A stretch of 64,000 nucleotides of DNA, from contig JANNAT010000140.1 in assembly GCA_031384605.1 (NCBI GenBank), positions 62,001 to 126,000 on the forward strand, read 5' to 3'. This DNA comes from JANNAT01 sp031384605 (lineage in GTDB: Bacteria; Pseudomonadota; Alphaproteobacteria; Rhodobacterales; Rhodobacteraceae). Both the position numbers and the translations under genes were made by a program. Positions 34,458-42,976 of this stretch are shown here, in pieces (the first letter of the stretch is position 1; the number at the start of each line of letters is the position of its first letter). The notes under the pieces were generated by a model, which saw only the letters and a program-made list of their open reading frames with translations, was not told where the DNA came from and ran no database searches.

Positions 34458-35584
34458 TGATGTCTGACAGTTATTTCCTTTACCATTCCATTGGGATGTA
34501 TCCCAGCAAAGCCCGCGATCTGGCGGGGGCGATGGCCGAGTTTGCTTTTGTCTGGGGCCGCCCGGATGACGCGCAATGGGGCTATGCCTTGGGGATGCGG
34601 CAGAAATTCATTGATCGCTGGCGCACGATTATCAGCGCGCCGCCGCAATCGGTGACGACGTTTGAAAGTGTCACCGGGGCGTTTCACGCGCTGCTAGCGT
34701 CGCTGCCTGTGGGGCATTTGCGGGGGCGGTCTGTGCTGGTGGGGGCGGATTGTTTTCCGTCCAATCATTTCTTGCTGCAAGGGATGGCCGAAAAATACGG
34801 CTTTACCCTTGTTACCGTGCCGCTGCGCCAAGGGGCTGGCCATGTAGAGGATGAGGATTTTCTGGATCACTGGACGCCGCAGGTGGGGTTGGCCCTGTTG
34901 ACGTGGATCAGTTCAACCACGTCGCACCGCATTGATCTGGCCGCACTGGTGGCACATGGCCGCCGGATGGGCAGCCTGATCGGGGTGGACATCACCCAAG
35001 GGGCGGGGTTGCTGCCGTTTGATGTGATGGCCCCCGAGGTGGATTTTGCCATCTCGACCAGTTTGAAATGGATGTGTGGCACGCCGGGCGCAGGAATTTT
35101 ATACCTGTCGCCCCGCTTGATCGCCCATTGCCACCCTGAATTGCGCGGTTGGTTCAGCCAGGACAATCCGTTCAACTGGGATATCACCAAATTTGCGCTG
35201 GCCCCCGATATCCGGCGCTTTGACAATGGCACTCCGGGGGTGATGGCGGCGTTGGCCAGCCTGCCCGCATTGGATTGGCACGCGGGCCAGGACCGGGCAG
35301 CTTTGGCGGCGCATAACCGGCATCTGACGGCGATGCTGATCGCTGCTGCCGATCAATTGGGGCTGGATATGGTCACGCCGCGCAGCGATTTCAGGCGCGG
35401 CGGGTCGGTGATGCTGCGCCTGCCCGAGGCAGTGCCCGCCGCCGATGTGGTGGCAAGGTTGCGAACCTTGGGGATTTATACCGACAACCGCAGCCAGATC
35501 CTACGCCTGTCGCCGGGGGTGATGACAACGGTTGCAGGCACGCAAAGGCTGATTGCGGCGTTGACGGCGGTGGTGCGACCCTAA
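34457..35584 (+). CDS. Kynureninase-like class V PLP enzyme
   Basis: The 375-residue protein begins at ATG 34457, overlapping the thiolase stop; a second ATG follows at once. It has the kynureninase-type order FESVTGAFHALLASLP, LLTWISSTTSHRIDLAAL, GVDITQGAGLLPFDV with the PLP Asp, and the cofactor Lys204 in ISTSLKWMCGTPGAG. It is clearly different from KynU in this window. In a pathway that begins with anthranilate, a second kynureninase could act on a different aryl kynurenine or on a beta-oxo amino acid. Its substrate is not determinable. Confidence 0.8.
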   Translation: MMSDSYFLYHSIGMYPSKARDLAGAMAEFAFVWGRPDDAQWGYALGMRQKFIDRWRTIISAPPQSVTTFESVTGAFHALLASLPVGHLRGRSVLVGADCFPSNHFLLQGMAEKYGFTLVTVPLRQGAGHVEDEDFLDHWTPQVGLALLTWISSTTSHRIDLAALVAHGRRMGSLIGVDITQGAGLLPFDVMAPEVDFAISTSLKWMCGTPGAGILYLSPRLIAHCHPELRGWFSQDNPFNWDITKFALAPDIRRFDNGTPGVMAALASLPALDWHAGQDRAALAAHNRHLTAMLIAAADQLGLDMVTPRSDFRRGGSVMLRLPEAVPAADVVARLRTLGIYTDNRSQILRLSPGVMTTVAGTQRLIAALTAVVRP

Positions 35585-35601
35585 GCTAAACCGCGCATAA
35601 A

Positions 35602-35697
35602 GCGGGATGGATTTTCATTGGAACATCTCGTATCGGAAAACGCGGTCGAGCGCCCGCGAGAGGCAGCGATTTCCGATTCAATGTAAATCCATCCCGC
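35602..35697. repeat. Hairpin element with conserved core, copy B
   Basis: Arms GCGGGATGGATTTTCATTG (35602-35620) and 35679-35697 are complementary with a single mismatch. The core TATCGGAAAACGCG through GAGGCAGCGATTTCCGATTC (35631-35679) closely matches the minus-strand core of the element at 9106-9208, while the arms are unrelated. It lies between the kynureninase-like gene and the flavin reductase and could form a long hairpin in mRNA. Confidence 0.75.
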
Positions 35698-35778
35698 CCA
35701 TAAGGGTGGATAATTACCGCAACCTGCCCTATCTGACCGATGTTGGTCCGCCAAGGGCCTGCCCGTATCGGAGCCCGC

Positions 35779-36279
35779 ATGACCAATTCACAGACCGCCC
35801 CAACACCCCAGGACTTTCGCCACGCGATGCGGGCCGTTGTTGGCAATTGTTCGGTGATTACAACCGGGCTGGGCCAGGCCGCAACGGGGTTGGTCGTAAC
35901 ATCAGCGATATCGCTGTCGGCAGAGCCGCCGTTGTTGCTGGCTTGTGTGAACCGGTCATCGTCGAGTTGGCCGGTTTTGAAGGAAAGTGGATTTTTCGGC
36001 TGGTCATCGCTGGGTGCGGCACATCAAGCGGTGGCCGAACGGTTTTCCGGCATAGGTGGTTTGCGCGGAATGGCGCGGTTTGACGGGGCTGATTGGGAAA
36101 CGGCGATCAGTGGTGCGCGGTTGCTGGTTGGGGCACCGGTGGCGTTTGACTGCGCAGTGGACGAGATGATCGACCGCGCCACGCATTCCATTCTGATCGG
36201 CCGCGTTCTGGCCGTGCGCAGCACGGCGGATGCAGGGGCGCTGGCCTATTGGAATGGTGGCTACCGGGTGTTGACGTAG
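35779..36279 (+). CDS. Flavin reductase family protein
   Basis: The start is ATG 35779, with GGAG upstream. The 166-residue protein has the HpaC-like flavin reductase pattern: RHAMRAVVGNCSVITTG, GLVVTSAISLSAEPPLLLACVNRSSSSWPVL, and the ending GRVLAVRSTADAGALAYWNGGYRVL. Such proteins supply reduced FMN or FAD to a partner monooxygenase. AbmA carries its own reductase-like domain, so the partner might instead lie elsewhere. It ends the plus-strand run and is followed by a terminator-like repeat. Confidence 0.88.
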   Translation: MTNSQTAPTPQDFRHAMRAVVGNCSVITTGLGQAATGLVVTSAISLSAEPPLLLACVNRSSSSWPVLKESGFFGWSSLGAAHQAVAERFSGIGGLRGMARFDGADWETAISGARLLVGAPVAFDCAVDEMIDRATHSILIGRVLAVRSTADAGALAYWNGGYRVLT

Positions 36280-36284
36280 GATCA

Positions 36285-36362
36285 AGGGGGGGGTCACACC
36301 CCCCCGCCCCTTGGCAAAGCCAAGGGTCACACCCCCCCCGGGGTATTTTTGAACAGATGAAG
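36285..36362 (+). repeat. Intergenic hairpin-plus-tail repeat, copy 3
   Basis: A G-rich run and CACACCCCCCC are followed by the hairpin CCCTTGGC-AAA-GCCAAGGG, a second CACACCCCCCCC run, then GGGGTATTTTTGAACAGATG and AAG. It is nearly identical in plan to 10493-10563 and lies between the convergent flavin-reductase and IorB-like genes. Confidence 0.75.
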
Positions 36363-36389
36363 TCAAATTTTAGCTAAATTTGACAGGCT

Positions 36390-37931
36390 TTACGCAAAGC
36401 TGCGGATGGTTTGCAGCGCGCCGTCGAGGGCTTTGCCAGCCTCATCTTTCAGGGCCGCCTCGCGCAAGCGTATCGCCCAATCGGCGGCATCGTCGCGCGT
36501 GGCAATCAGGGCGATACCTGCCAAGACCCGGTCAAATTTCGACTGGCCGCGCGCATGAGTATCGGAATAGCCTTTGATCAGGCGACGGCATTTGATCACT
36601 TCGACGGCCAGATCATAGTTATAGGCATGGTAAATCAGCGCGGTTTGCAGCCATTCAGTTAAATGTGCGGCCTCCTGGGCATGGCGATACATGCCCAGAC
36701 GGCGGCGTTTCAGGCCGGCGACAAAATACAGCATCAGATAGGCGCGCAAACCGTCGCTGCGATAGCGGCGCCCTTTGTTAAACCACCGATCCAACCGGGC
36801 CATCCATTTGGGGCTATCCGACACTTTTTGCCCCAACCGCGCGGGCAACAAGCCTGCGATTTCCGCTGCGCGCGGGTGCATGTATTCGGTGATTTGCAGC
36901 AGATTGTCCGGCCCTGCCCCCATTTCGCCCCGGATACGCACCGCGCGGCTGGCGCGGGTTTTCAAATCGGCCACGCGGATCACGTCATCATAGGCCATCG
37001 CATTTGCAATGTATTTGGCGCAGGCAGCGGTCAACGCATGGTTCTTGGCTGCGGTATCTTTGGCAAGGATAGCGTCAAGGTGATCAAGATACGCCGCGCC
37101 GTAAGCAATATCTTGAAAATCAACAATCTTTCGCAACCCCACCAGCGCCATTTCGGCGACAGGCTGGGGCATTTGCCCCGATCTTGCCACCAATGCCGCC
37201 CACCCATCGGCCAATTTGCGCGGGCCAAGGGGGCCGGCGGGCTGTGCGGATGTCACAACCGGGACCACGGCCAAAGGTGCGCCCCCTGCATCAAACCCGG
37301 CGGCAAAGGCGCGCAAAGATGCCTCGATGCCTTTACCACCCGCACGAATTGTTGCCTCAAACGCCGCGCGGTCAAACGGCAGCGCCCCTGAGGCCGCCAA
37401 TGCGCCGAACAGGCTGGCAGAGATCACTGAACCCGCCGCGGTGGCCAGCGCGTCAAAATCGGCATTTATCAGGCGGCGCGCGGCAATTTCTGCGCCCGCA
37501 AGCACCTCGGCAGACGATGCAATACCGTTCCCCGGCACCATCTTTTCCGAAACTGCCAAGGCGCGGTGGGTTGAGGTGATCAGCACCGTGCGATCTGGCG
37601 TCACGAAGCCGCGAAGGATGGCGCGGCCCGCCTCCATCAACTCCGCTGTGATCATGATGTCGACATCGCCCGCCGATGGCATCAGCGAAAACACCGGTTG
37701 ACGGGCCGACATCCGGCACATTTCAACATAATACACCGTGGCCCCGGTGCGCTGTGCCACGCCCGCCACTGATGTGGCCTGCACAGCATAGCCATTGGCG
37801 CGGCCCAGCGCCTCAATCCAACTGGTCAGCACGCCGCCGCCCTGCCCGCCCACCGCCAGCACGGCCAGCTTTAGGATGCCGTTCATCGCGGGATCCAATG
37901 GTTTTGGGTCAAGGGCGGCGTGGATTGTCAT
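36390..37931 (-). CDS. iorB: Indolepyruvate:ferredoxin oxidoreductase-like, beta subunit
   Basis: The 513-residue protein begins with the pyruvate-ferredoxin-oxidoreductase gamma domain: LAVLAVGGQGGGVLTSWIEALGRA, SVAGVAQRTGATVYYVEM and DVDIMITAELMEAGRAI. The remaining 300 residues are an added domain found in the long IorB-like proteins, rich in Arg and Lys towards the end. With IorA it would oxidise an aryl 2-oxoacid to the acyl-CoA using ferredoxin, or run in reverse. It overlaps the iorA stop by four bases. The substrate is unknown. Confidence 0.88.
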   Translation of the reverse strand: MTIHAALDPKPLDPAMNGILKLAVLAVGGQGGGVLTSWIEALGRANGYAVQATSVAGVAQRTGATVYYVEMCRMSARQPVFSLMPSAGDVDIMITAELMEAGRAILRGFVTPDRTVLITSTHRALAVSEKMVPGNGIASSAEVLAGAEIAARRLINADFDALATAAGSVISASLFGALAASGALPFDRAAFEATIRAGGKGIEASLRAFAAGFDAGGAPLAVVPVVTSAQPAGPLGPRKLADGWAALVARSGQMPQPVAEMALVGLRKIVDFQDIAYGAAYLDHLDAILAKDTAAKNHALTAACAKYIANAMAYDDVIRVADLKTRASRAVRIRGEMGAGPDNLLQITEYMHPRAAEIAGLLPARLGQKVSDSPKWMARLDRWFNKGRRYRSDGLRAYLMLYFVAGLKRRRLGMYRHAQEAAHLTEWLQTALIYHAYNYDLAVEVIKCRRLIKGYSDTHARGQSKFDRVLAGIALIATRDDAADWAIRLREAALKDEAGKALDGALQTIRSFA

Positions 37932-40066
37932 GCCCCAAACTCCAGCCGTTTTGCCGATCTGCGGCGTTGCAACCAGCCGATCGCCCGCGCCCGCAGACCT
38001 GCGATGCGGCGTTCAAACCGCCCCGGATTATGCACAACATCGGCCTGATAAAAGCTGGGGCACAGCACGGCGGCATCGGCCACTTCGCCGCAATTTCCGC
38101 AGCCGACGCAGGATTGATCAATATGGGCAATCGGGTCATCGCGCAACGGATCGTCCAGCGTTTTCAAAGACAAAGACGGACAACCCGACAGCCGGATACA
38201 GGCGTGATCGCCGGTGCAGATATCATCATCAATGCCAAAACGCGGCACTTCCACCCGGCGGCCTGCCTTGATTGCCACCGCCCGCAACGGTTTCTCGCGG
38301 CGCTGTTTGTTCAGCATACATTCGGACGAGGCGATGATCACCTTTGGCCCCGGTTCCGTAGTGGTCAGCGCCTCGCGCAGCGTGTCGCGCAGTTTGGCCA
38401 CGTCATAGGTGCGGTCGATCTGGCGGATCCAAGTAACGCCCACGCCCGCCATGGCCTTGGAGATCGGATTGCCGGTGGATTTGGTAGAATTGTCCGCGCG
38501 GCTGGACATCACATCCTGGCCGCCCGTGGCTGCGGAGTAGAAATTATCCACCACCATCACCACGCCGTCAGACTTGTTGAACACCATGTTGGTGATCGAA
38601 GATGAAAGCCCGTTGTGCCAGAACCCGCCGTCGCCAATGATCGCGATGGGGCGTTTTTCGCCCCCCCCATCAAAGGCCCCATTGGCGGCAGGGCCAAGGC
38701 CAAAGCCCATCGTGGCCCCGCCGATTTCAAACGGTGGCAGGGCACCAAACAAATGACAGCCGATATCGGCGGCGATCTGGTGTTTGCCCAGTTCAGCCTC
38801 AACCAGTTTCATCGCGGCAAAAATGGGCCGTTCGGGGCAACCGGTGCAAAACCCCGGCGGGCGGATCGGGACGGTTTTCGACAGATCGGGAATGGCAGGG
38901 CGGTCGGTGTTGGGCGCGCGAATGACGGCGGGCAACATATCGGGGGCGGCAGATTTCAAAAACGCAGCGACGCCCTCCATCATCACTGATCCGGTATATT
39001 CCCCCGCCAAGGGAAACGCGCCTTTGCCATGCAGTTTGACGCGGCCACCGGCGCGGTAAAGCATGGCGGCGAGCTGTTCTTCGATAAAGGCGGGCTGGCC
39101 TTCTTCCACCACCAGAACATCGCTTTTATCTGCAACGAAATCCAGAAATTCGCCCCCAATCAACGGGTAAGTGACGTTCAGCACATAAATCGGCACTTGG
39201 GTTTCGCCGTAGATGTCCGCCAAACCCAACCGCTGCAAGGCGCGGATCACACCGTTATACATGCCGCCTTGGGTGACGATGCCAATGCGCCCGCCCGTCC
39301 CGAACACTTCGTTCAACTGGTGATCAACGATATACTTTTGGGCTGCGGGCCAGCGGTTTTTCACCTTATCCTGTTCATGCACATAAGACATTGGCGGCAG
39401 CACAACGCGGTTGAAATCACTGCGGGGGTTCGATAAAGCATCGCGCACCGACAGGGTTGGGGTTACGTTATCGCGACACTCAAACGATCCTGTCACATGG
39501 CAAGACCTGATCCGCATCATCAGCATGACCGGGCTGTTTGACGCCTCGGACAACGCAAAGCTATCGCCTACCGCCTTGACAATGCAGGGCAAATTGGGGC
39601 GCGGGTCAAGCATCCAGAATTGTGATTTCATCGCAAAGGCATGGCTGCGTTCTTGCATGATTGAACTGCCTTCGCCGTAGTCTTCGCCCAAAATCACCAG
39701 TGCACCGCCGGTGACCCCCGATGACGACAGGTTCGCCAGCGCGTCAGATGCCACATTCACGCCCACCGGGCCTTTGAACGTGACGGCCCCGCGAATGGGG
39801 TAATGCACCGATGCCGCCAACATCGCCGCCGCCGCCGCCTCATTCGCGTTGGCCTCAAACCGCACGCCAAGTTCGCCCAGCAAATCCTGCGCATCGGCCA
39901 GAACATCCATCAAATGGCTGATCGGCGCGCCTTGATAGCCGCCGACATAGCCAACGCCGTTTTCCAACAGCGCCTTGGTGATCGCCAGAATGCCTTCGCC
40001 GGTAAAGGTTTCGCCCGCCCCCAACCGCAGGTCTTCGACTTCGGCTTTGAAAGAACGTTCGGCCAT
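37928..40066 (-). CDS. iorA: Indolepyruvate:ferredoxin oxidoreductase-like, alpha subunit
   Basis: The 712-residue protein has the pyrimidine-binding domain first (NGVGYVGGYQGAPISHLMDVL, GVNVASDALANLSSSGVTGG), then the thiamine-diphosphate domain with IIGDGGFWHNGLSSSITNMVFN, and a C-terminal ferredoxin domain. The second iron-sulfur motif is canonical (CVGCGNC, then CPSF). The first reads CTGDHACIRLSGCP, not CxxCxxC; I recall this spacing from other alphaproteobacterial members. No ferredoxin gene is nearby. It starts immediately after the MarR stop. Confidence 0.9.
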   Translation of the reverse strand: MAERSFKAEVEDLRLGAGETFTGEGILAITKALLENGVGYVGGYQGAPISHLMDVLADAQDLLGELGVRFEANANEAAAAAMLAASVHYPIRGAVTFKGPVGVNVASDALANLSSSGVTGGALVILGEDYGEGSSIMQERSHAFAMKSQFWMLDPRPNLPCIVKAVGDSFALSEASNSPVMLMMRIRSCHVTGSFECRDNVTPTLSVRDALSNPRSDFNRVVLPPMSYVHEQDKVKNRWPAAQKYIVDHQLNEVFGTGGRIGIVTQGGMYNGVIRALQRLGLADIYGETQVPIYVLNVTYPLIGGEFLDFVADKSDVLVVEEGQPAFIEEQLAAMLYRAGGRVKLHGKGAFPLAGEYTGSVMMEGVAAFLKSAAPDMLPAVIRAPNTDRPAIPDLSKTVPIRPPGFCTGCPERPIFAAMKLVEAELGKHQIAADIGCHLFGALPPFEIGGATMGFGLGPAANGAFDGGGEKRPIAIIGDGGFWHNGLSSSITNMVFNKSDGVVMVVDNFYSAATGGQDVMSSRADNSTKSTGNPISKAMAGVGVTWIRQIDRTYDVAKLRDTLREALTTTEPGPKVIIASSECMLNKQRREKPLRAVAIKAGRRVEVPRFGIDDDICTGDHACIRLSGCPSLSLKTLDDPLRDDPIAHIDQSCVGCGNCGEVADAAVLCPSFYQADVVHNPGRFERRIAGLRARAIGWLQRRRSAKRLEFGA

Positions 40067-40534
40067 CTAAATCTCATGCTTTCTGATGTTTGCCAGCATC
40101 TTTTGCAGCGTGCTTACAAAGGCCAAACGGTCGGCATCCGAGACACCGCGAAACATCCGCTCTGCCGCATCGGCCATATGCGGCCAAAGCGCATCAAACG
40201 TCGCGCGGCCCGCGTCGGTAATATACACCCTAACCGCGCGACTGTCTGCGGCGTCAACCTCGCGCCGGATCAGCCCCTCACTGTTCAACTGATCCAACGC
40301 CCGGCTAAGGGTAGATTGTTCAGAAACAGTATAGACCGCCAATTCCCGGATCAGCGGGCCTTCTATTACCGACAGCACCGCCAGCGCGCGCATTTTGGGT
40401 GTAGACAGGCCCTGATCGACCATTTCTTCGCGCAAAGACGCGTTATAGCGTCCCATGATCCTGTTCATAAGATAGGGTGCAAAGTTGGAAAGCCCAATTT
40501 CGCCCAACCGCGTTTTGGCACCCATATCTTTCAT
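40067..40534 (-). CDS. MarR family regulator within the IorAB operon
   Basis: The 155-residue winged-helix protein has STPKMRALAVLSVIEGPLIRELAVYTVSEQSTLSRALDQLNSEGLIRREVDAADSRAVRVYIT, typical of MarR. It differs clearly from the MarR at 27839. It overlaps the FAD oxidoreductase gene by four bases and abuts iorA, so it likely senses a substrate or CoA ester of this second cluster and controls the divergent promoter at 42875-42976. Confidence 0.92.
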   Translation of the reverse strand: MKDMGAKTRLGEIGLSNFAPYLMNRIMGRYNASLREEMVDQGLSTPKMRALAVLSVIEGPLIRELAVYTVSEQSTLSRALDQLNSEGLIRREVDAADSRAVRVYITDAGRATFDALWPHMADAAERMFRGVSDADRLAFVSTLQKMLANIRKHEI

Positions 40535-42081
40535 GCGCCCAACCTTTTCGCCGCGTTAAAGCCCGATCCACCACCAAGCCCCGGCCCCGGATGGGTGGAT
40601 GCGCCAATATGGATCAGGCCTTTGATGTCGCTGACACCGTTTTTGGAATGCGCAAAGGGCCGCCAGATAAAAAACTGATCAAGGCTGCAAGCCCCGCCGT
40701 AAGGATCGCCGCCCACCAGATTGATGTTCATCGCCGCCAGATCGCGCGGTGAATAGGCGCGGCGGTGCAGTTTGATCGCGGCAAAATCCTTGATGTGGCG
40801 GGCAAGGATCGCTTCAATGCGGTCGGCAAAGGCCTCACGCACGGCATCCCAATCGTTCCCCGCAATCATCCCCGCCGCATCACCTTTGATCACACGCGGC
40901 GCATCAGGGATTTGCAGCCAAAGCACTGCTTTGCCGGGCGGACAGCGGGTTGGGTCAAGCCTGTGTGGCTGGCCCACACATATCGTCGGGGTTTCTGGCA
41001 GCATACAGCGTTCCGCCTCATTGGCGGATTTCGAAACGGAATCAATGCCGTCGGCCAGATGGATCAGGGCCACGTCATCCAAACCGGGGGTCAGCCATTC
41101 GGGCAAAGCATCCAGCGCGTAATGCAGCTGGAAATTACCGCGCCCATGGCGGAAGGTTTGCGCCGCAGCCGTGTCTTGCGGTGGGCTGTCGTCCAGCAAC
41201 CGGCCATAGAGCTGATCCGGGGCCACGGATGCCAGCACCGACCGCGCCATGATCTGCGCGCCATCCATCAGTTGCACGCCCGTTACCCGGCCATCCGCCA
41301 CTAAAATCCGGTCAACATCGGCACCCGTGCGGATCTGGCCGCCATTTTCTTCGATCAACGCCCGAAATGCCGCGACTGCCGCCGCCGCACCGCCTTTGAT
41401 CACCGGGGCACCTGCAGTCTCTAGCGCAAAGGCCACCACTTTGCCCATTTGGGCCGAATAGGTGCTTTCCGGGGTTAGCCCACAATGCAGCACCCATGGG
41501 GCCCACAACGCCTGCACCAGCGGTGACTTATACCCTTCCAGCCACCCGCGCGCCGGGGCCAAAGCGCTGCCCATCCAAGCCGCCAATCCCCGCAATCCCC
41601 GTTTGCGCACTTGTCCAACCATCAGTTTCGCCGTGGGCCAGGACCACAACGCACCGCCCAGCACGGCGAACAAAAACGGCGCGTCGGCCTCTATGCCGCC
41701 GACATCAACGCCGTGTTTATCGCCATCGCCCGCCGCCAGCGCGTTGAACGCGGCGATATTGGCTGCGCGATCGGTGGTTAAAACCAAAGCCGACCCATCG
41801 GGGCGCAAAACTGCCGTAGGGTGCGCCGTGTGGCGATATTCCATCCCATGCCGCGCCAGATGCGGCCCCAAAGCCGCCCCGGCTGGCGAGGTCAGGAACA
41901 ACACAAACGTCGCGGCCATCACATCATGCTGAAACCCGGGATGCAACGGGGCTGTTCGCAGACAACCACCCGCCAGGTCCGCGCGTTCCAGCAGCAGCAC
42001 GCGGTCGCCTTTCAGGCCCAGCATCGCGCCAGCTACAAGCGCGTTGATGCCGGACCCGATGATGATGTGATCAACGGCCAT
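40531..42081 (-). CDS. Phytoene-desaturase-like FAD oxidoreductase, paralogue 1
   Basis: The start is ATG 42081 (MAVDHIIIGSGINALVAGAM), one base after the cyclase stop. The 516-residue flavoprotein has the FAD motif GSGINALVAGAMLGLKGDRVLLLERADLAGGCLRT and the C-terminal LIHIGASTHPGPGLGGGSGFNAAK typical of the phytoene dehydrogenase / PYROXD2-like family. It is a paralogue of the gene at 42977 (shared GQPHRLDPTRCPPGKAVLWLQ against GQPTAVDPARAPGGKHVLWLQ). The window has no carotenoid genes beside it, so a role in desaturating or oxidising the cluster's own substrate is more likely. Confidence 0.9.
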   Translation of the reverse strand: MAVDHIIIGSGINALVAGAMLGLKGDRVLLLERADLAGGCLRTAPLHPGFQHDVMAATFVLFLTSPAGAALGPHLARHGMEYRHTAHPTAVLRPDGSALVLTTDRAANIAAFNALAAGDGDKHGVDVGGIEADAPFLFAVLGGALWSWPTAKLMVGQVRKRGLRGLAAWMGSALAPARGWLEGYKSPLVQALWAPWVLHCGLTPESTYSAQMGKVVAFALETAGAPVIKGGAAAAVAAFRALIEENGGQIRTGADVDRILVADGRVTGVQLMDGAQIMARSVLASVAPDQLYGRLLDDSPPQDTAAAQTFRHGRGNFQLHYALDALPEWLTPGLDDVALIHLADGIDSVSKSANEAERCMLPETPTICVGQPHRLDPTRCPPGKAVLWLQIPDAPRVIKGDAAGMIAGNDWDAVREAFADRIEAILARHIKDFAAIKLHRRAYSPRDLAAMNINLVGGDPYGGACSLDQFFIWRPFAHSKNGVSDIKGLIHIGASTHPGPGLGGGSGFNAAKRLGA

Positions 42082-42082
42082 G

Positions 42083-42874
42083 TCAGCCGCGCGGCACCAA
42101 GGCCAGCGCACGAATGGGCGATCCGGTGCCGTTTTTTATCTTCAGGGGGGCGGCAATAAGGATCGCCCCCTTGGCGGGCAGACGATCAAGATTGGCCAAT
42201 GATGCCAGCCCATAACAATTGTTCTTGTGTAGCAGGTTATGCGCCGGAAATGGCGGCGTCATGCCACCCGCCTGGCCTGCGTCGGTGCCAATACACTGGC
42301 TGCCCCAGCCCACAATGCCCTTGGCCAAAAGATAGGTGATCACTTCGGCAGTTGGCCCCGGCGTGTGCGGCCCGGTTTCATTGGCGTTCAGGAACAGATC
42401 GGCATTATGGCTGCGCTTATCCCAGTCAGACCGCAAAACCACCCAATCACCGGCGTTGATCGGTCCGTTCTTAGCCTCCCAGTCTTGCACATGTTGCACG
42501 GTCAGCAGAAAATCCGGGTTGGCTGCACATTCACGGGCAAAATCCAGCACGTTGACCGGGGCCACCAACCGTTGCACCGGCAGGGTATCGGTATAGCCAT
42601 CGGCGTAATCGCGGCCGGTGATCCAATGGTGCGGCGCATCGAAATGCGTGCCCGAATGTTCGCCCAGCTTTAACCAGTTCCACGCCCAGAACGGCCCATC
42701 GCTGTCATATTCACTGATGCGGTGAATTTCGATGGCGGGGGTATCTTTGGCGAAATCCGGCGGCAGTTTCAACAGCGGCGTTTCCGGCCCCAGAACGCCC
42801 GTGCAATCAATCACCTCAACCCCGCCCGAGGCCAGCATACCGGCAAGGTCGGAAAGAACTTGTGAAGACGTCAT
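42083..42874 (-). CDS. Cyclase family (kynurenine formamidase-like) metal-dependent hydrolase
   Basis: The start is ATG 42874 (MTSSQVLSDLAGMLASGGVE), preceded by AGGGAGA. The 263-residue protein has the metal-binding motif GEHSGTHFDAPHHW and the later LLKLPPDF and DWVVLRSDWDKR segments of the cyclase/KynB superfamily. It is longer than bacterial KynB (about 210), so it may open a ring or split an amide of a different substrate, but it could also supply the formamidase step missing between kynA and kynU. It is the first gene of the minus-strand operon. Confidence 0.88.
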   Translation of the reverse strand: MTSSQVLSDLAGMLASGGVEVIDCTGVLGPETPLLKLPPDFAKDTPAIEIHRISEYDSDGPFWAWNWLKLGEHSGTHFDAPHHWITGRDYADGYTDTLPVQRLVAPVNVLDFARECAANPDFLLTVQHVQDWEAKNGPINAGDWVVLRSDWDKRSHNADLFLNANETGPHTPGPTAEVITYLLAKGIVGWGSQCIGTDAGQAGGMTPPFPAHNLLHKNNCYGLASLANLDRLPAKGAILIAAPLKIKNGTGSPIRALALVPRG

Positions 42875-42940
42875 AGCTTTCTCCCTGATCACGGCGGGCA
42901 CCCCACCTTTCAAAGAATCACACTAGACAGAATTAGATGC

Positions 42941-42950
42941 ATTTGCAAAT
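42941..42950. promoter_or_regulatory. Candidate operator in the divergent promoter of the second cluster
   Basis: ATTTGCAAAT is a perfect 10-base palindrome in the 102-base gap between the cyclase gene and the plus-strand FAD oxidoreductase. It is the only clear symmetry there and is a plausible site for the MarR encoded at 40067-40534. The evidence is weak because short palindromes arise by chance. Confidence 0.35.
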
Positions 42951-42976
42951 ATCCTTAGGTCAACCGGAGCCTAGAC

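Noticed and set aside
541..36362. Repeat copies considered as a CRISPR array or phage attachment sites
   Set aside because: Copies are thousands of bases apart, on both strands and in unrelated gaps, with hairpins and no spacers or integrase.
36663..37391. Plus-strand frame of 242 codons opposite iorB
   Set aside because: Antisense to a recognised domain, with no plausible ribosome-binding site or family pattern.
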